A DNA stretch of 64,000 nt from DATEEW01 sp035273665 (GTDB taxonomy: Bacteria > Pseudomonadota > Gammaproteobacteria > Burkholderiales > SG8-39). Positions within the stretch are counted from its first letter, which is position 1. The number at the start of each line of letters is the position of its first letter. Shown here piece after piece: positions 16,273-23,828 of the stretch. Position numbers and translations under genes: made by a program. The notes below the pieces were generated by a model. The model made no database searches and had not been told where the DNA came from. It worked only from the letters and a program-made list of their open reading frames with translations. The DNA is taken from positions 1 to 64,000 of the forward strand of contig DATEOW010000006.1 of assembly GCA_035273665.1 (NCBI GenBank). The letters run 5' to 3'.

Positions 16273-17186
16273 TTCTTCTTGGCGCGGGGGTGCGCTTTGT
16301 CATATGCAAGCGCGAGATGCTGAAAATCCAGGTGGGTGTAGATCTGAGTGGTCGAAACACTGGCATGTCCAAGCATTTCCTGCACGGCGCGTAGATCCCC
16401 TGAGGACTGCAGGACATGCGAGGCGAAAGAATGTCGCAACATGTGCGGGTGAACGCTCTGAGTCAAACCCTGCCGCTGCGCGAGTTGTTGCAAGCGCCGA
16501 CGCAATACGCTTGGGCTGATGCGCTCGCCGCGTGAACCGACGAATAGCGCTTTTTCCTCGGGTCGCGCCAATTCGGCACGCACACCATGCCAAGCGCTCA
16601 AGGCTTCGACCGCCTTGTGGCCGACAGGTACCGTGCGCGTCTTGTTGCCTTTGCCAAGCACCGTCACCTCCGCCTGATCGATGACCGTCAACGCATCAGT
16701 GACATTTAGTGCGCGTAATTCCGCCAAACGCAGCCCTGAAGAATAAAACAATTCGAACATCGCAAGATCGCACGCGTCCCGCGCAGAGCCCGCCGGAGCA
16801 TCGAGCAATTGTTGCGCCTCATCCGGACCAAGTAACTTCGGCAGCCGCTTAGCCGATTTCGGCGCGCGGACTCCCATGCAAGGGTTGCTCGGATAAGCGT
16901 GATGCCGTACTAGCCAAGTGTAGAAGCCGCGCCAGGCCGACAACATATGCGCGATGCTGCGGCCGTCGAGCCCGCGACCATGTAGCTGCGCCACCATTCG
17001 TCGTACTTGAGTCGGCTCGATTTGCACAAGCGCGCAGTCAGGGGTGAGATGTAGCAATTCGCGCAAGTCACGGCTATAACCCCGCAGGGTAGCCGGGCTC
17101 AGCCGCCGCTGTTGCGCTAAATACGCTAAATATTGGGCCGTCAGTAGTACGCGCCGATCGGTTTGCGCTTCGGCTGCGGCGTGCAT
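16269..17186 (-). CDS. xerC: Tyrosine recombinase XerC
   Basis: A 305-residue tyrosine recombinase that resolves chromosome dimers at dif together with XerD. The N-terminal SAM-like DNA-binding domain (about 10-95) is followed by the catalytic domain with Arg in SSGLRLAEL, the HMLRHSFASH box, LGHASVSTTQ and the nucleophile Tyr in IYTHL. The dapF-DUF484-xerC neighbourhood is the classical proteobacterial one and separates this from phage integrases. It starts three bases after the DUF484 stop. Confidence 0.95.
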   Translation of the reverse strand: MHAAAEAQTDRRVLLTAQYLAYLAQQRRLSPATLRGYSRDLRELLHLTPDCALVQIEPTQVRRMVAQLHGRGLDGRSIAHMLSAWRGFYTWLVRHHAYPSNPCMGVRAPKSAKRLPKLLGPDEAQQLLDAPAGSARDACDLAMFELFYSSGLRLAELRALNVTDALTVIDQAEVTVLGKGNKTRTVPVGHKAVEALSAWHGVRAELARPEEKALFVGSRGERISPSVLRRRLQQLAQRQGLTQSVHPHMLRHSFASHVLQSSGDLRAVQEMLGHASVSTTQIYTHLDFQHLALAYDKAHPRAKKK

Positions 17187-17188
17187 CT

Positions 17189-17845
17189 TCAGAGAATGCG
17201 CAATAAGGCGGTGCTCGCCATCTCGCCGATTCGTTCCAAATATAAGGTGCCCATGTCAGGATAAAAGCGATGAGAATCCTCGCTACCCAGCGCCATCATG
17301 CCGAAACAGTGAGCGCTATCGCGCAAAGCGATAAAGGCGACAGACCCGACTTGTGCCGCATCCCCAAGCCACGAAACCGCCTCGAAGTTCTCATTCGCTC
17401 CGCAGTAAGGCCTTTCCAAACCGGCGGCAAAATCCCGAAGCTCAGCGCTTACAGGTTCAAATTCCGGTCCGTCCCCTTCCCCATGCCACAGGCGGAAGGC
17501 CACATATGGCACTTGCAGCCGCAAGCTTAGCTGCTCGTACAGGACATGCAGCACCTGCGCCTTGTTTTCCGCCGCAATCAAATCGAGCGCCAAACCATGG
17601 ACTCGATCGCTGATGGTGTCGTTTTCTTCGCCGAAACGGATGAGCTCGCCCAATTTACTTTCCAGCGCCCTATTCTTCTCGCGCAGGCTCTGCACTTGCC
17701 GATCCGCCAACGCTATGGCGCGACCGCCATGCGGACTAGGGATTTGCACGCTATTGAGCAAGTCGCCGAAGCGTTCGAAAAAGCTCGGATGTTGTTGCAG
17801 ATAACGCGCGACGGCATCGGCGTCCAGACCTTCGATTTCAGACAA
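17189..17845 (-). CDS. DUF484 (GAF-like) protein
   Basis: A 218-residue DUF484 protein: N-terminal helix with YLQQHPSFFERFGDLL, a short coiled coil (about 50-75, LREKNRALESKLGELI) and a GAF-like domain (about 85-215). Members occur almost always between dapF and xerC, as here, but their function is not established. It overlaps the dapF 3' end by eight bases, so translation is likely coupled. Confidence 0.9.
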   Translation of the reverse strand: MSEIEGLDADAVARYLQQHPSFFERFGDLLNSVQIPSPHGGRAIALADRQVQSLREKNRALESKLGELIRFGEENDTISDRVHGLALDLIAAENKAQVLHVLYEQLSLRLQVPYVAFRLWHGEGDGPEFEPVSAELRDFAAGLERPYCGANENFEAVSWLGDAAQVGSVAFIALRDSAHCFGMMALGSEDSHRFYPDMGTLYLERIGEMASTALLRIL

Positions 17846-18677
17846 TGATTTCTCCTTCGAAGACGGTTACGGCTGGTCCCGTCATGAAAACAGGCTGAGA
17901 CGGATTGTGTGCGCCACGCCATTCGACCGTCAATTGCCCCCCGCGCGTTTCTACGATCACTACGGGGTCTAAAAACCCACGGCATATACCGCTTACCACA
18001 GCCGCGCAGGCACCGGTGCCGCATGCCAGCGTTTCGCCCGCCCCACGTTCATAAACGCGCAACCTAATGCGTTCGCGGTCGACGATCTGCATATATCCGG
18101 CGTTGACCCGTTGAGGAAACCGAGGATGGTTTTCAATCAAAGGTCCTTGCATTAATACCGGCGCCTCGTCGATATCGTGGACGATTTGTACGGCATGCGG
18201 GTTGCCCATTGAGAGCGCTGAAATTTCTATCTCCTCACCATCGACTTCCAGCTTGTAAGTCGATGCTGCGGCCTCCGCCAGAAAAGGGATGCGCGATGGC
18301 TGGAAGATCGGGACGCCCATATCGACGGTGATATTCCCGTCCGCTTGAACACGCGGCGTAATGAGACCGCCCAATGTTTCGACAAGAATTTCGTTTTTGT
18401 CGCTCAAACCTTGGTCGAGCACGAATCGGACGAAACATCGAGCGCCATTGCCGCACTGCTCGACTTCCCCGCCATCGGCATTAAAAATTCGATAACGAAA
18501 ATCGGCTGCGTCACTTTGTGCTTTTTCAACCAACAAAATCTGGTCGCAGCCGATACCGAAATGCCTATCTGCAATAGCGCGGCACTGCATCGGATTCAAT
18601 TGCACGCGCTGACGCACGCCATCGATTACGACGAAATCATTGCCGAGACCCTGCATTTTGCTGAATTTCAATTTCAT
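17838..18677 (-). CDS. dapF: Diaminopimelate epimerase
   Basis: Interconverts LL- and meso-diaminopimelate for lysine and peptidoglycan synthesis. The 279-residue product has the two catalytic cysteines in EQCGNGARC and LACGTGACA, the N-terminal KMQGLGNDFVV and the substrate-binding SMGNPHAV. First gene of the dapF-DUF484-xerC-rlmI string. It is divergent from metK across a gap of 214 bp. Confidence 0.97.
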   Translation of the reverse strand: MKLKFSKMQGLGNDFVVIDGVRQRVQLNPMQCRAIADRHFGIGCDQILLVEKAQSDAADFRYRIFNADGGEVEQCGNGARCFVRFVLDQGLSDKNEILVETLGGLITPRVQADGNITVDMGVPIFQPSRIPFLAEAAASTYKLEVDGEEIEISALSMGNPHAVQIVHDIDEAPVLMQGPLIENHPRFPQRVNAGYMQIVDRERIRLRVYERGAGETLACGTGACAAVVSGICRGFLDPVVIVETRGGQLTVEWRGAHNPSQPVFMTGPAVTVFEGEIIV

Positions 18678-18891
18678 GAGCCGATTGTGGCCAAGTCATT
18701 TCGTGTTGCCAGCATACCGCGATATCAAGATGGCCATCGTGCCCGCGGGCACGCCCACATAGGACAGCGAAAGACGAGACGGACAGAATATCGCAGGACA
18801 AAAGGCGCTCGGCAAGGTGCTTGAAGGGGATCAAGGAGGGCAAACTTTGCTAAACTGCGCTCCTTTCGCAGCCCTCACTAGAACAATCTCA

Positions 18892-20058
18892 ATGAGCCAG
18901 TTCCTCTTTACTTCCGAATCGGTTTCGGAAGGTCATCCAGATAAAGTTGCCGATCAAATTTCGGATGCGGTTCTTGACGCGATCTTGACCCAGGATAAAC
19001 ACGCACGTGTGGGTGCCGAAACCTTGTGCAATACGGGTCTTGTAGTGCTGGCCGGCGAAATTACAACGAATGCGGTTGTGGATTATCACGCGGTCACGCG
19101 CGAGACGATCAAGCGTATCGGTTACGACAACACCGACTACGGCATCGACTACAAAGGTTGCGCGGTGCTGGTGGCGTACGACAAACAATCGCCCGACATC
19201 GCGCAAGGCGTGGACGAAGGCAAGGGCCTAGACCTTGAACAGGGCGCAGGCGACCAAGGAATGATGTTTGGTTATGCCTGCGATGAAACCGCGCAACTGA
19301 TGCCCTTGCCGATATACCTGTCTCACCGGCTTGTAGAGCGCCAGGCCGAGCTGCGTCGCGACGGCCGCTTGCCGTGGCTTCGCCCGGATGCAAAATCGCA
19401 AGTCACGGTGCGCTATGTTGACGGCAAACCGACCGAAATCGATACCGTTGTCCTGTCTACTCAACATCATCCGGAAATCGAGCACAAGCAATTGACGGAA
19501 GCGGTTATCGAAGAAATCGTCAAACCGGTGCTGCCGGGCAATCTGTTGGCCAAAAATATCAAGTATCTGATCAATCCCACGGGCCGTTTCGTTGTTGGCG
19601 GCCCTCAGGGAGATTGCGGTCTCACCGGCCGTAAGATCATCGTTGACACTTATGGCGGTGCTGCGCCACACGGCGGCGGTGCGTTTTCTGGGAAAGACCC
19701 CTCCAAGGTTGACCGCTCAGCGGCCTACGCCGCCCGTTATGTGGCGAAAAACATTGTGGCGGCAGGGCTGGCAAGCAAGTGCCAGGTCCAAGTGTCTTAT
19801 GCCATCGGTGTGGCCCGCCCTACCAGCGTCATGGTGACAACCTTCGGTACGGGTAAGGTGTCCGATGAGACAATCAGTGAAATCGTGCAGAAGCATTTCG
19901 ATTTGCGTCCTAAAGGGATCGTCCAAATGCTGGATCTGCTTCGCCCGATCTATTCGAAAACAGCCGCCTATGGCCATTTCGGCCGGGACGAGCCGGAATT
20001 CACCTGGGAAAGAACCGATAAGGCGCAGGTACTTCGCGCCGAAGCCGGCTTGAAGTAA
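18892..20058 (+). CDS. metK: S-adenosylmethionine synthetase
   Basis: Makes SAM from methionine and ATP. The 388-residue length and motifs FTSESVSEGHPDK, GAGDQGMMFGYA and the GGGAFSGKDPSKVDRS loop are diagnostic. The frame is open upstream to 18817, but ATG 18892 gives the family start MSQFLFTSES. The ribosome site is weak. Just upstream, GCTAAACTGCGC (18850-18861) could be a -10 element plus discriminator, without a clear -35. I looked for a SAM riboswitch in this leader and saw none. The SAH riboswitch and ahcY follow on the same strand. Confidence 0.97.
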   Translation: MSQFLFTSESVSEGHPDKVADQISDAVLDAILTQDKHARVGAETLCNTGLVVLAGEITTNAVVDYHAVTRETIKRIGYDNTDYGIDYKGCAVLVAYDKQSPDIAQGVDEGKGLDLEQGAGDQGMMFGYACDETAQLMPLPIYLSHRLVERQAELRRDGRLPWLRPDAKSQVTVRYVDGKPTEIDTVVLSTQHHPEIEHKQLTEAVIEEIVKPVLPGNLLAKNIKYLINPTGRFVVGGPQGDCGLTGRKIIVDTYGGAAPHGGGAFSGKDPSKVDRSAAYAARYVAKNIVAAGLASKCQVQVSYAIGVARPTSVMVTTFGTGKVSDETISEIVQKHFDLRPKGIVQMLDLLRPIYSKTAAYGHFGRDEPEFTWERTDKAQVLRAEAGLK

Positions 20059-20077
20059 GCTCGCTTCCCTCCCCGCT

Positions 20078-20153
20078 GCCCCGAGGGGCGCTGCAGCCGG
20101 TTCTTCGAGATCGGCCAGGCTCGGCACAGCGGATTTTGTAGTAACGGCGCCCG
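20078..20153 (+). promoter_or_regulatory. SAH (S-adenosylhomocysteine) riboswitch
   Basis: The ahcY-leader aptamer is matched block by block. The conserved 5' block CGAGGGGCGCTGCA (20082-20095) is followed by GCCAGGCTCG (20114-20123) and the 3' pseudoknot strand AACGGCGCCC (20143-20152). Visible helices are P1 CCGAG/CTCGG (20081-20085 with 20120-20124), P2 GCCGG/TCGGC (20096-20100 with 20111-20115) and the pseudoknot GGGCGC/GCGCCC (20086-20091 with 20147-20152). It ends 28 bases before the ahcY ATG. The known class raises expression when SAH accumulates, which fits ahcY. Confidence 0.95.
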
Positions 20154-20180
20154 TTCATTTTCATCTTGAACGGAGCACGC

Positions 20181-21599
20181 ATGAACGCCGTACTGCAAAG
20201 CAAGGACTTCAAAGATTTTCACGTTGCCGATATGGCCCTCGCCGACTGGGGCCGCAAGGAAATCAAAATCGCCGAGACCGAAATGCCGGGTCTCATGGCC
20301 ATCCGGGAGGAATACGCGGCGCTGCAACCGTTACGGGGTGCACGCATCACCGGCAGCTTGCACATGACGATTCAGACGGCTGTGCTGATCGAAACGCTAC
20401 AAGCGCTCGGCGCCGAAGTGCGTTGGGCTTCCTGCAATATCTATTCGACGCAAGACCACGCCGCGGCCGCTATTGCCGCAACGAATACGCCCGTGTACGC
20501 CTTCAAGGGAGAATCGCTGGAAGCCTATTGGGATTTCACCCACAAGATTTTCGAATGGCCCGACGGCGGCTATTCGAACATGATCCTGGACGACGGCGGT
20601 GATGCGACACTATTGCTGCATCTGGGCAGCAAGGCAGAAGGCGACCGCTCGCTATTGAATAACCCCGGCAGCGAAGAAGAAACCTGCTTGTTCGCATCGA
20701 TCAAAGCGCAACTGGCTAAAGATCCAAAGTGGTATTCCACGCGGCTCGCGCACATCAAAGGTGTGACGGAAGAAACCACAACCGGTGTAAAACGCCTCTA
20801 TCAAATGCATAAGGAAGGCCGGTTGGCTTTCCCTGCAATCAATGTTAACGATTCGGTAACCAAATCCAAATTCGATAATCTCTACGGCTGCCGCGAGTCT
20901 TTGGTAGATGGGATCAAGCGCGCTACAGATGTGATGGTCGCGGGGAAAGTGGCCGTCGTTGCCGGTTATGGCGACGTGGGCAAAGGCTCCGCGCAGGCAC
21001 TGCGTGCCTTGTCAGCGCAGGTTTGGGTCACGGAGATCGATCCGATTTGCGCGCTGCAGGCTGCGATGGAAGGCTACCGCGTGGTAACGATGGACTACGC
21101 TGCGGATAAAGCGGACATCTTCGTCACAGCGACCGGTAACTTTCATGTGATCACGCACGACCACATGAAAAAAATGAAGGATCAAGCCATCGTTTGCAAC
21201 ATCGGCCATTTCGACAACGAAATCGATATTGCGAGTTTGAAGCAATACAAGTGGGAGAACATCAAGCCGCAAGTCGATCACATCATCTTTCCCGATGGAA
21301 AGCGCATCATCATGCTTGCCGAAGGGCGCCTGGTGAATCTCGGTTGCGGCACAGGCCATCCGTCCTATGTGATGAGCTCGTCCTTCGCCAATCAAACCAT
21401 CGCGCAAATCGAGCTGTTCAGCAACACGGAAAAATATCCGGTAGGCGTTTACGTACTGCCCAAGCACCTGGATGAAAAAGTAGCGCGACTACAGTTAAAG
21501 AAGCTCAATGCGCAATTAACCGAGCTGAGCGACGCGCAGGCGCGTTATATAGACGTATCTAAAGCCGGTCCTTACAAACCGGATCACTACCGCTACTAA
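20181..21599 (+). CDS. ahcY: Adenosylhomocysteinase
   Basis: Hydrolyses SAH to adenosine and homocysteine, clearing the by-product of methylation. The 472-residue product has the NAD-binding GYGDVGKGSA motif, the substrate segments TQDHAAAAI and VKRLYQM, and the hallmark C-terminus KPDHYRY. ATG 20181, with a CGGAG ribosome site, was preferred over the in-frame ATG at 20166. It lies directly behind the SAH riboswitch and is followed within a few bases by the MTHFR-like gene, so SAH should induce both. Confidence 0.97.
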   Translation: MNAVLQSKDFKDFHVADMALADWGRKEIKIAETEMPGLMAIREEYAALQPLRGARITGSLHMTIQTAVLIETLQALGAEVRWASCNIYSTQDHAAAAIAATNTPVYAFKGESLEAYWDFTHKIFEWPDGGYSNMILDDGGDATLLLHLGSKAEGDRSLLNNPGSEEETCLFASIKAQLAKDPKWYSTRLAHIKGVTEETTTGVKRLYQMHKEGRLAFPAINVNDSVTKSKFDNLYGCRESLVDGIKRATDVMVAGKVAVVAGYGDVGKGSAQALRALSAQVWVTEIDPICALQAAMEGYRVVTMDYAADKADIFVTATGNFHVITHDHMKKMKDQAIVCNIGHFDNEIDIASLKQYKWENIKPQVDHIIFPDGKRIIMLAEGRLVNLGCGTGHPSYVMSSSFANQTIAQIELFSNTEKYPVGVYVLPKHLDEKVARLQLKKLNAQLTELSDAQARYIDVSKAGPYKPDHYRY

Positions 21600-21601
21600 A
21601 C

Positions 21602-22555
21602 GTGATGTCCAAGAACATTGCAGCGGAGCGCTTGAGCACCCGCTTGCAAGACCGGAGTGAGCCGCTGCGGTTATATGGCAGCACACCACCGCGCATGGGC
21701 TCCACTGATGAGCTCGTCAATGACGCGGCCGAGAAACTGATCGGCCGTCTGCGCGGCCTATCGGTGGACGGCCTGGTCGTATACGACATCCAGGACGAAT
21801 CCGGGCGCACCAGCATCCCGCGCCCTTTTCCTTTCACCGGCACCGTGGAACCGCGCGCTTACTCGCGCTTGCTCATGGAGCGGTCAGGGTTCGCGGCGAT
21901 CAACTATAAAAGTCTGGGTGGTTTCGACGAGCCGCAATGGCAAGCATGGCTCGACGAAACGACGAACGACTACGGTTTGCATTTTTTATCGATCGTCGGT
22001 CGGCCGACTTCGGGCGTGCACTACAGCCTCTCGCTCCCGCAAGCAATTGCGCATGCCAAGCAACACCCGGCCAAGTTCTGTCTCGGTGGCGTCCTAATTG
22101 CGGAACGCGATACGCCGACTCAGAGCGAAGCGGATCGACTATTGACGAAGGGCGCCGAAGGCTGCAGTTACTTCATCTCGCAGACGGTTTATCACGCAGA
22201 ACCGACCATCCGTGTCCTGCAAAATTATTTGCGCGGCTGCAAAGAAAAAGGGGTAACACCACGACGTATCGTCTTCACCTTCGCCCCTTGCGGACGGGAC
22301 AAGACCATGTCGTTCATCAAGTGGTTGGGCGTCCGCGTCACTGCCGAATGCGAACGAACAATACTGGGTGCGGTCGATCCCTTGCGCAAATCGATCGAGA
22401 TTTGCCGAGACAATCTAAGAGAGATCTTGGACCAAGGCTACGCAAGCGAAATACCGCTTGGCATCAATGTTGAAAGCGTCTCGATCAACCGAGACGAGAT
22501 TGATGCAACCGTCGAATTATTCGGTGTTCTATCGGAAGTATTAAAGGGTCGTTAG
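21602..22555 (+). CDS. Non-canonical methylenetetrahydrofolate reductase-like protein
   Basis: A 317-residue TIM-barrel protein in the position normally held by metF. The overall pattern fits the MTHFR fold: IVGRPTSG, a LIAERDTPTQSEADRLLTKGAEGCSYFISQTVYH stretch aligning with the E. coli segment that ends in TQFFFD, and a C-terminal region comparable to the MetF end. The canonical FEFFPP motif, whose Glu is catalytic in MetF, reads LYGSTPP (residues 24-30), so that Glu is absent. Non-canonical MTHFRs are known in mycobacteria and elsewhere. The gene starts GTG 21602 or ATG 21605, two to five bases after ahcY, without a clear ribosome site. The reaction is inferred from fold and context only. 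Confidence 0.72.
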   Translation: MMSKNIAAERLSTRLQDRSEPLRLYGSTPPRMGSTDELVNDAAEKLIGRLRGLSVDGLVVYDIQDESGRTSIPRPFPFTGTVEPRAYSRLLMERSGFAAINYKSLGGFDEPQWQAWLDETTNDYGLHFLSIVGRPTSGVHYSLSLPQAIAHAKQHPAKFCLGGVLIAERDTPTQSEADRLLTKGAEGCSYFISQTVYHAEPTIRVLQNYLRGCKEKGVTPRRIVFTFAPCGRDKTMSFIKWLGVRVTAECERTILGAVDPLRKSIEICRDNLREILDQGYASEIPLGINVESVSINRDEIDATVELFGVLSEVLKGR

Positions 22556-23083
22556 AGTACAGATTCGCAGCACTCCAACGACCTTTGGCGGATTCATGGC
22601 AACGTCTATAGACAACGTCAGCTCGTCCGCCATCCGCTTTGATTCGGATACTTAACTACCGGCGAGCATTACGACGATGCCGCCGACCGCGATACTGAAA
22701 CCAATACCACCCGCCAATGCCAAGCCAAGTGCGCCGGCGAAATCGGCTAATACGGCCCAGCCGTTCATTTTTGTACTTTGAATTTCCACGTTCCATCTTC
22801 CTTTAGGTACTCCCGCCGGAGCCTTCTCAACGGGAAACGAAGCTTAACTTTCAATTCGGGCATAAAAAGGGCGGCCGCAAGTCAATTTGCGCATTTCTGC
22901 TCATCGTGCAACCGTCCGTTGACAGCACCCGCAATAGCGTTTGCAACGACCGCGCCTACATTCCGCGACTAGCCCATTGCGGGACTGATTCGGGGCCTAT
23001 CCGGCATCAATAGGCAAGCGGCGGCGCACAGTGATACCATCGCCGCGAAATAACAAAAACATTCATTTAATGAGGGAGCTGCT
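22556..23083. other. 528-bp intergenic region downstream of the MTHFR-like gene
   Basis: No terminator with a T-run was seen after the MTHFR-like gene. The region contains one candidate minus-strand small ORF (22652-22768, listed separately) and the leader of the response-regulator gene, whose GTG start has a GAGGGAG ribosome site. Nothing else is convincing. Confidence 0.5.
22652..22768 (-). CDS. Candidate 38-residue hydrophobic membrane peptide
   Basis: A minus-strand ORF of 38 codons, ATG (22766-22768) to TAA (22652-22654). The product begins MNGWAVLADFAG and continues as an almost uninterrupted Gly/Ala/Val/Ile stretch long enough for one membrane helix (about residues 13-36). There is no clear Shine-Dalgarno sequence, and no family is recognised. 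The composition, length and isolated position resemble small inner-membrane proteins that are routinely missed by gene finders, but chance cannot be excluded. Confidence 0.35.
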   Translation of the reverse strand: MNGWAVLADFAGALGLALAGGIGFSIAVGGIVVMLAGS

Positions 23084-23779
23084 GTGAAAATCCTGGTCGT
23101 TGACGACCATCCGTTGATCCTTGAAGCCCTGCAACATGTCCTGCGGCAATTGGATGCCGAGGTGCAATGCCTCGAAGCTCAATCTGCCGATGCCGGACGC
23201 AAGTTGCTCGCCGAGCATCCCGACGCGGGTTTGCTGCTTCTCGATTTAAACCTTCCCGGCGTGCAAGGCATGGATTTGCTCGCCGAGTTCAGAGAAAACT
23301 ATCCCACTATCCCCGTGGTGGTCATTTCAGGGTCGGATCGCCGCGAAGACATCTTGCAAGCCATCGACACGGGGGCAATGGGGTTTATTCCTAAACGCTC
23401 AACGAATAATGTGATGTTGCAGGCGCTGCGGCTCGTGCTATCGGGTGGCGTTTATTTACCGATGGAGGCGTTTTCTCAACGCGACGTGGTCGCCGAACCT
23501 CCTGCGGCCCGAGTTGCTGTCAGTGAAGCGTCCCCGTCCACTAGTCCGCGCGACTTGGGATTGACGGAACGTCAGGCGCAGGTGCTGGCGCTGATTCTTC
23601 AGGGAAAACCCAACAAGCTTATTTGTCGAGAATTGGGTTTGGCTGAAGGTACGGTGAAAATCCATGTGGCCGCCATCCTGCGGGCGCTCAATGTCAGCAC
23701 GAGGACTCAAGCCGTCATCGAAGCCAGTCGCCTGGGCCTGCAACTGGACGGCGTTCTGAATCGCACTAAGCCGCAATAA
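23084..23779 (+). CDS. NarL/LuxR-family response regulator
   Basis: A 231-residue two-component regulator. The receiver domain (about 1-120) has the acidic pair Asp7-Asp8, phospho-acceptor Asp54 in LLLLDLNLPG, the switch Ser in VISGSD and Lys in FIPKRS. A variable linker leads to a LuxR helix-turn-helix (about 160-220) with LTERQAQVLALILQGKPNKLICRELGLAEGTVK. The GTG start has a GAGGGAG ribosome site. The hybrid kinase gene follows after 49 bp and is the obvious partner. Targets are not evident. Confidence 0.93.
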   Translation: MKILVVDDHPLILEALQHVLRQLDAEVQCLEAQSADAGRKLLAEHPDAGLLLLDLNLPGVQGMDLLAEFRENYPTIPVVVISGSDRREDILQAIDTGAMGFIPKRSTNNVMLQALRLVLSGGVYLPMEAFSQRDVVAEPPAARVAVSEASPSTSPRDLGLTERQAQVLALILQGKPNKLICRELGLAEGTVKIHVAAILRALNVSTRTQAVIEASRLGLQLDGVLNRTKPQ

Positions 23780-23828
23780 GAGCCTTTTGGCGATGGTCCA
23801 AACATCGCTATTGGCTTAGGGTCGCATT

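Noticed and set aside
16269..17186. Tyrosine recombinase as evidence of an integrated element
   Set aside because: Its dapF-DUF484 context and sequence identify it as housekeeping XerC; there are no attachment repeats.
18678..18891. Possible SAM riboswitch in front of metK
   Set aside because: None of the conserved blocks of the SAM-I, SAM-II or SAM/SAH classes could be found in the leader.
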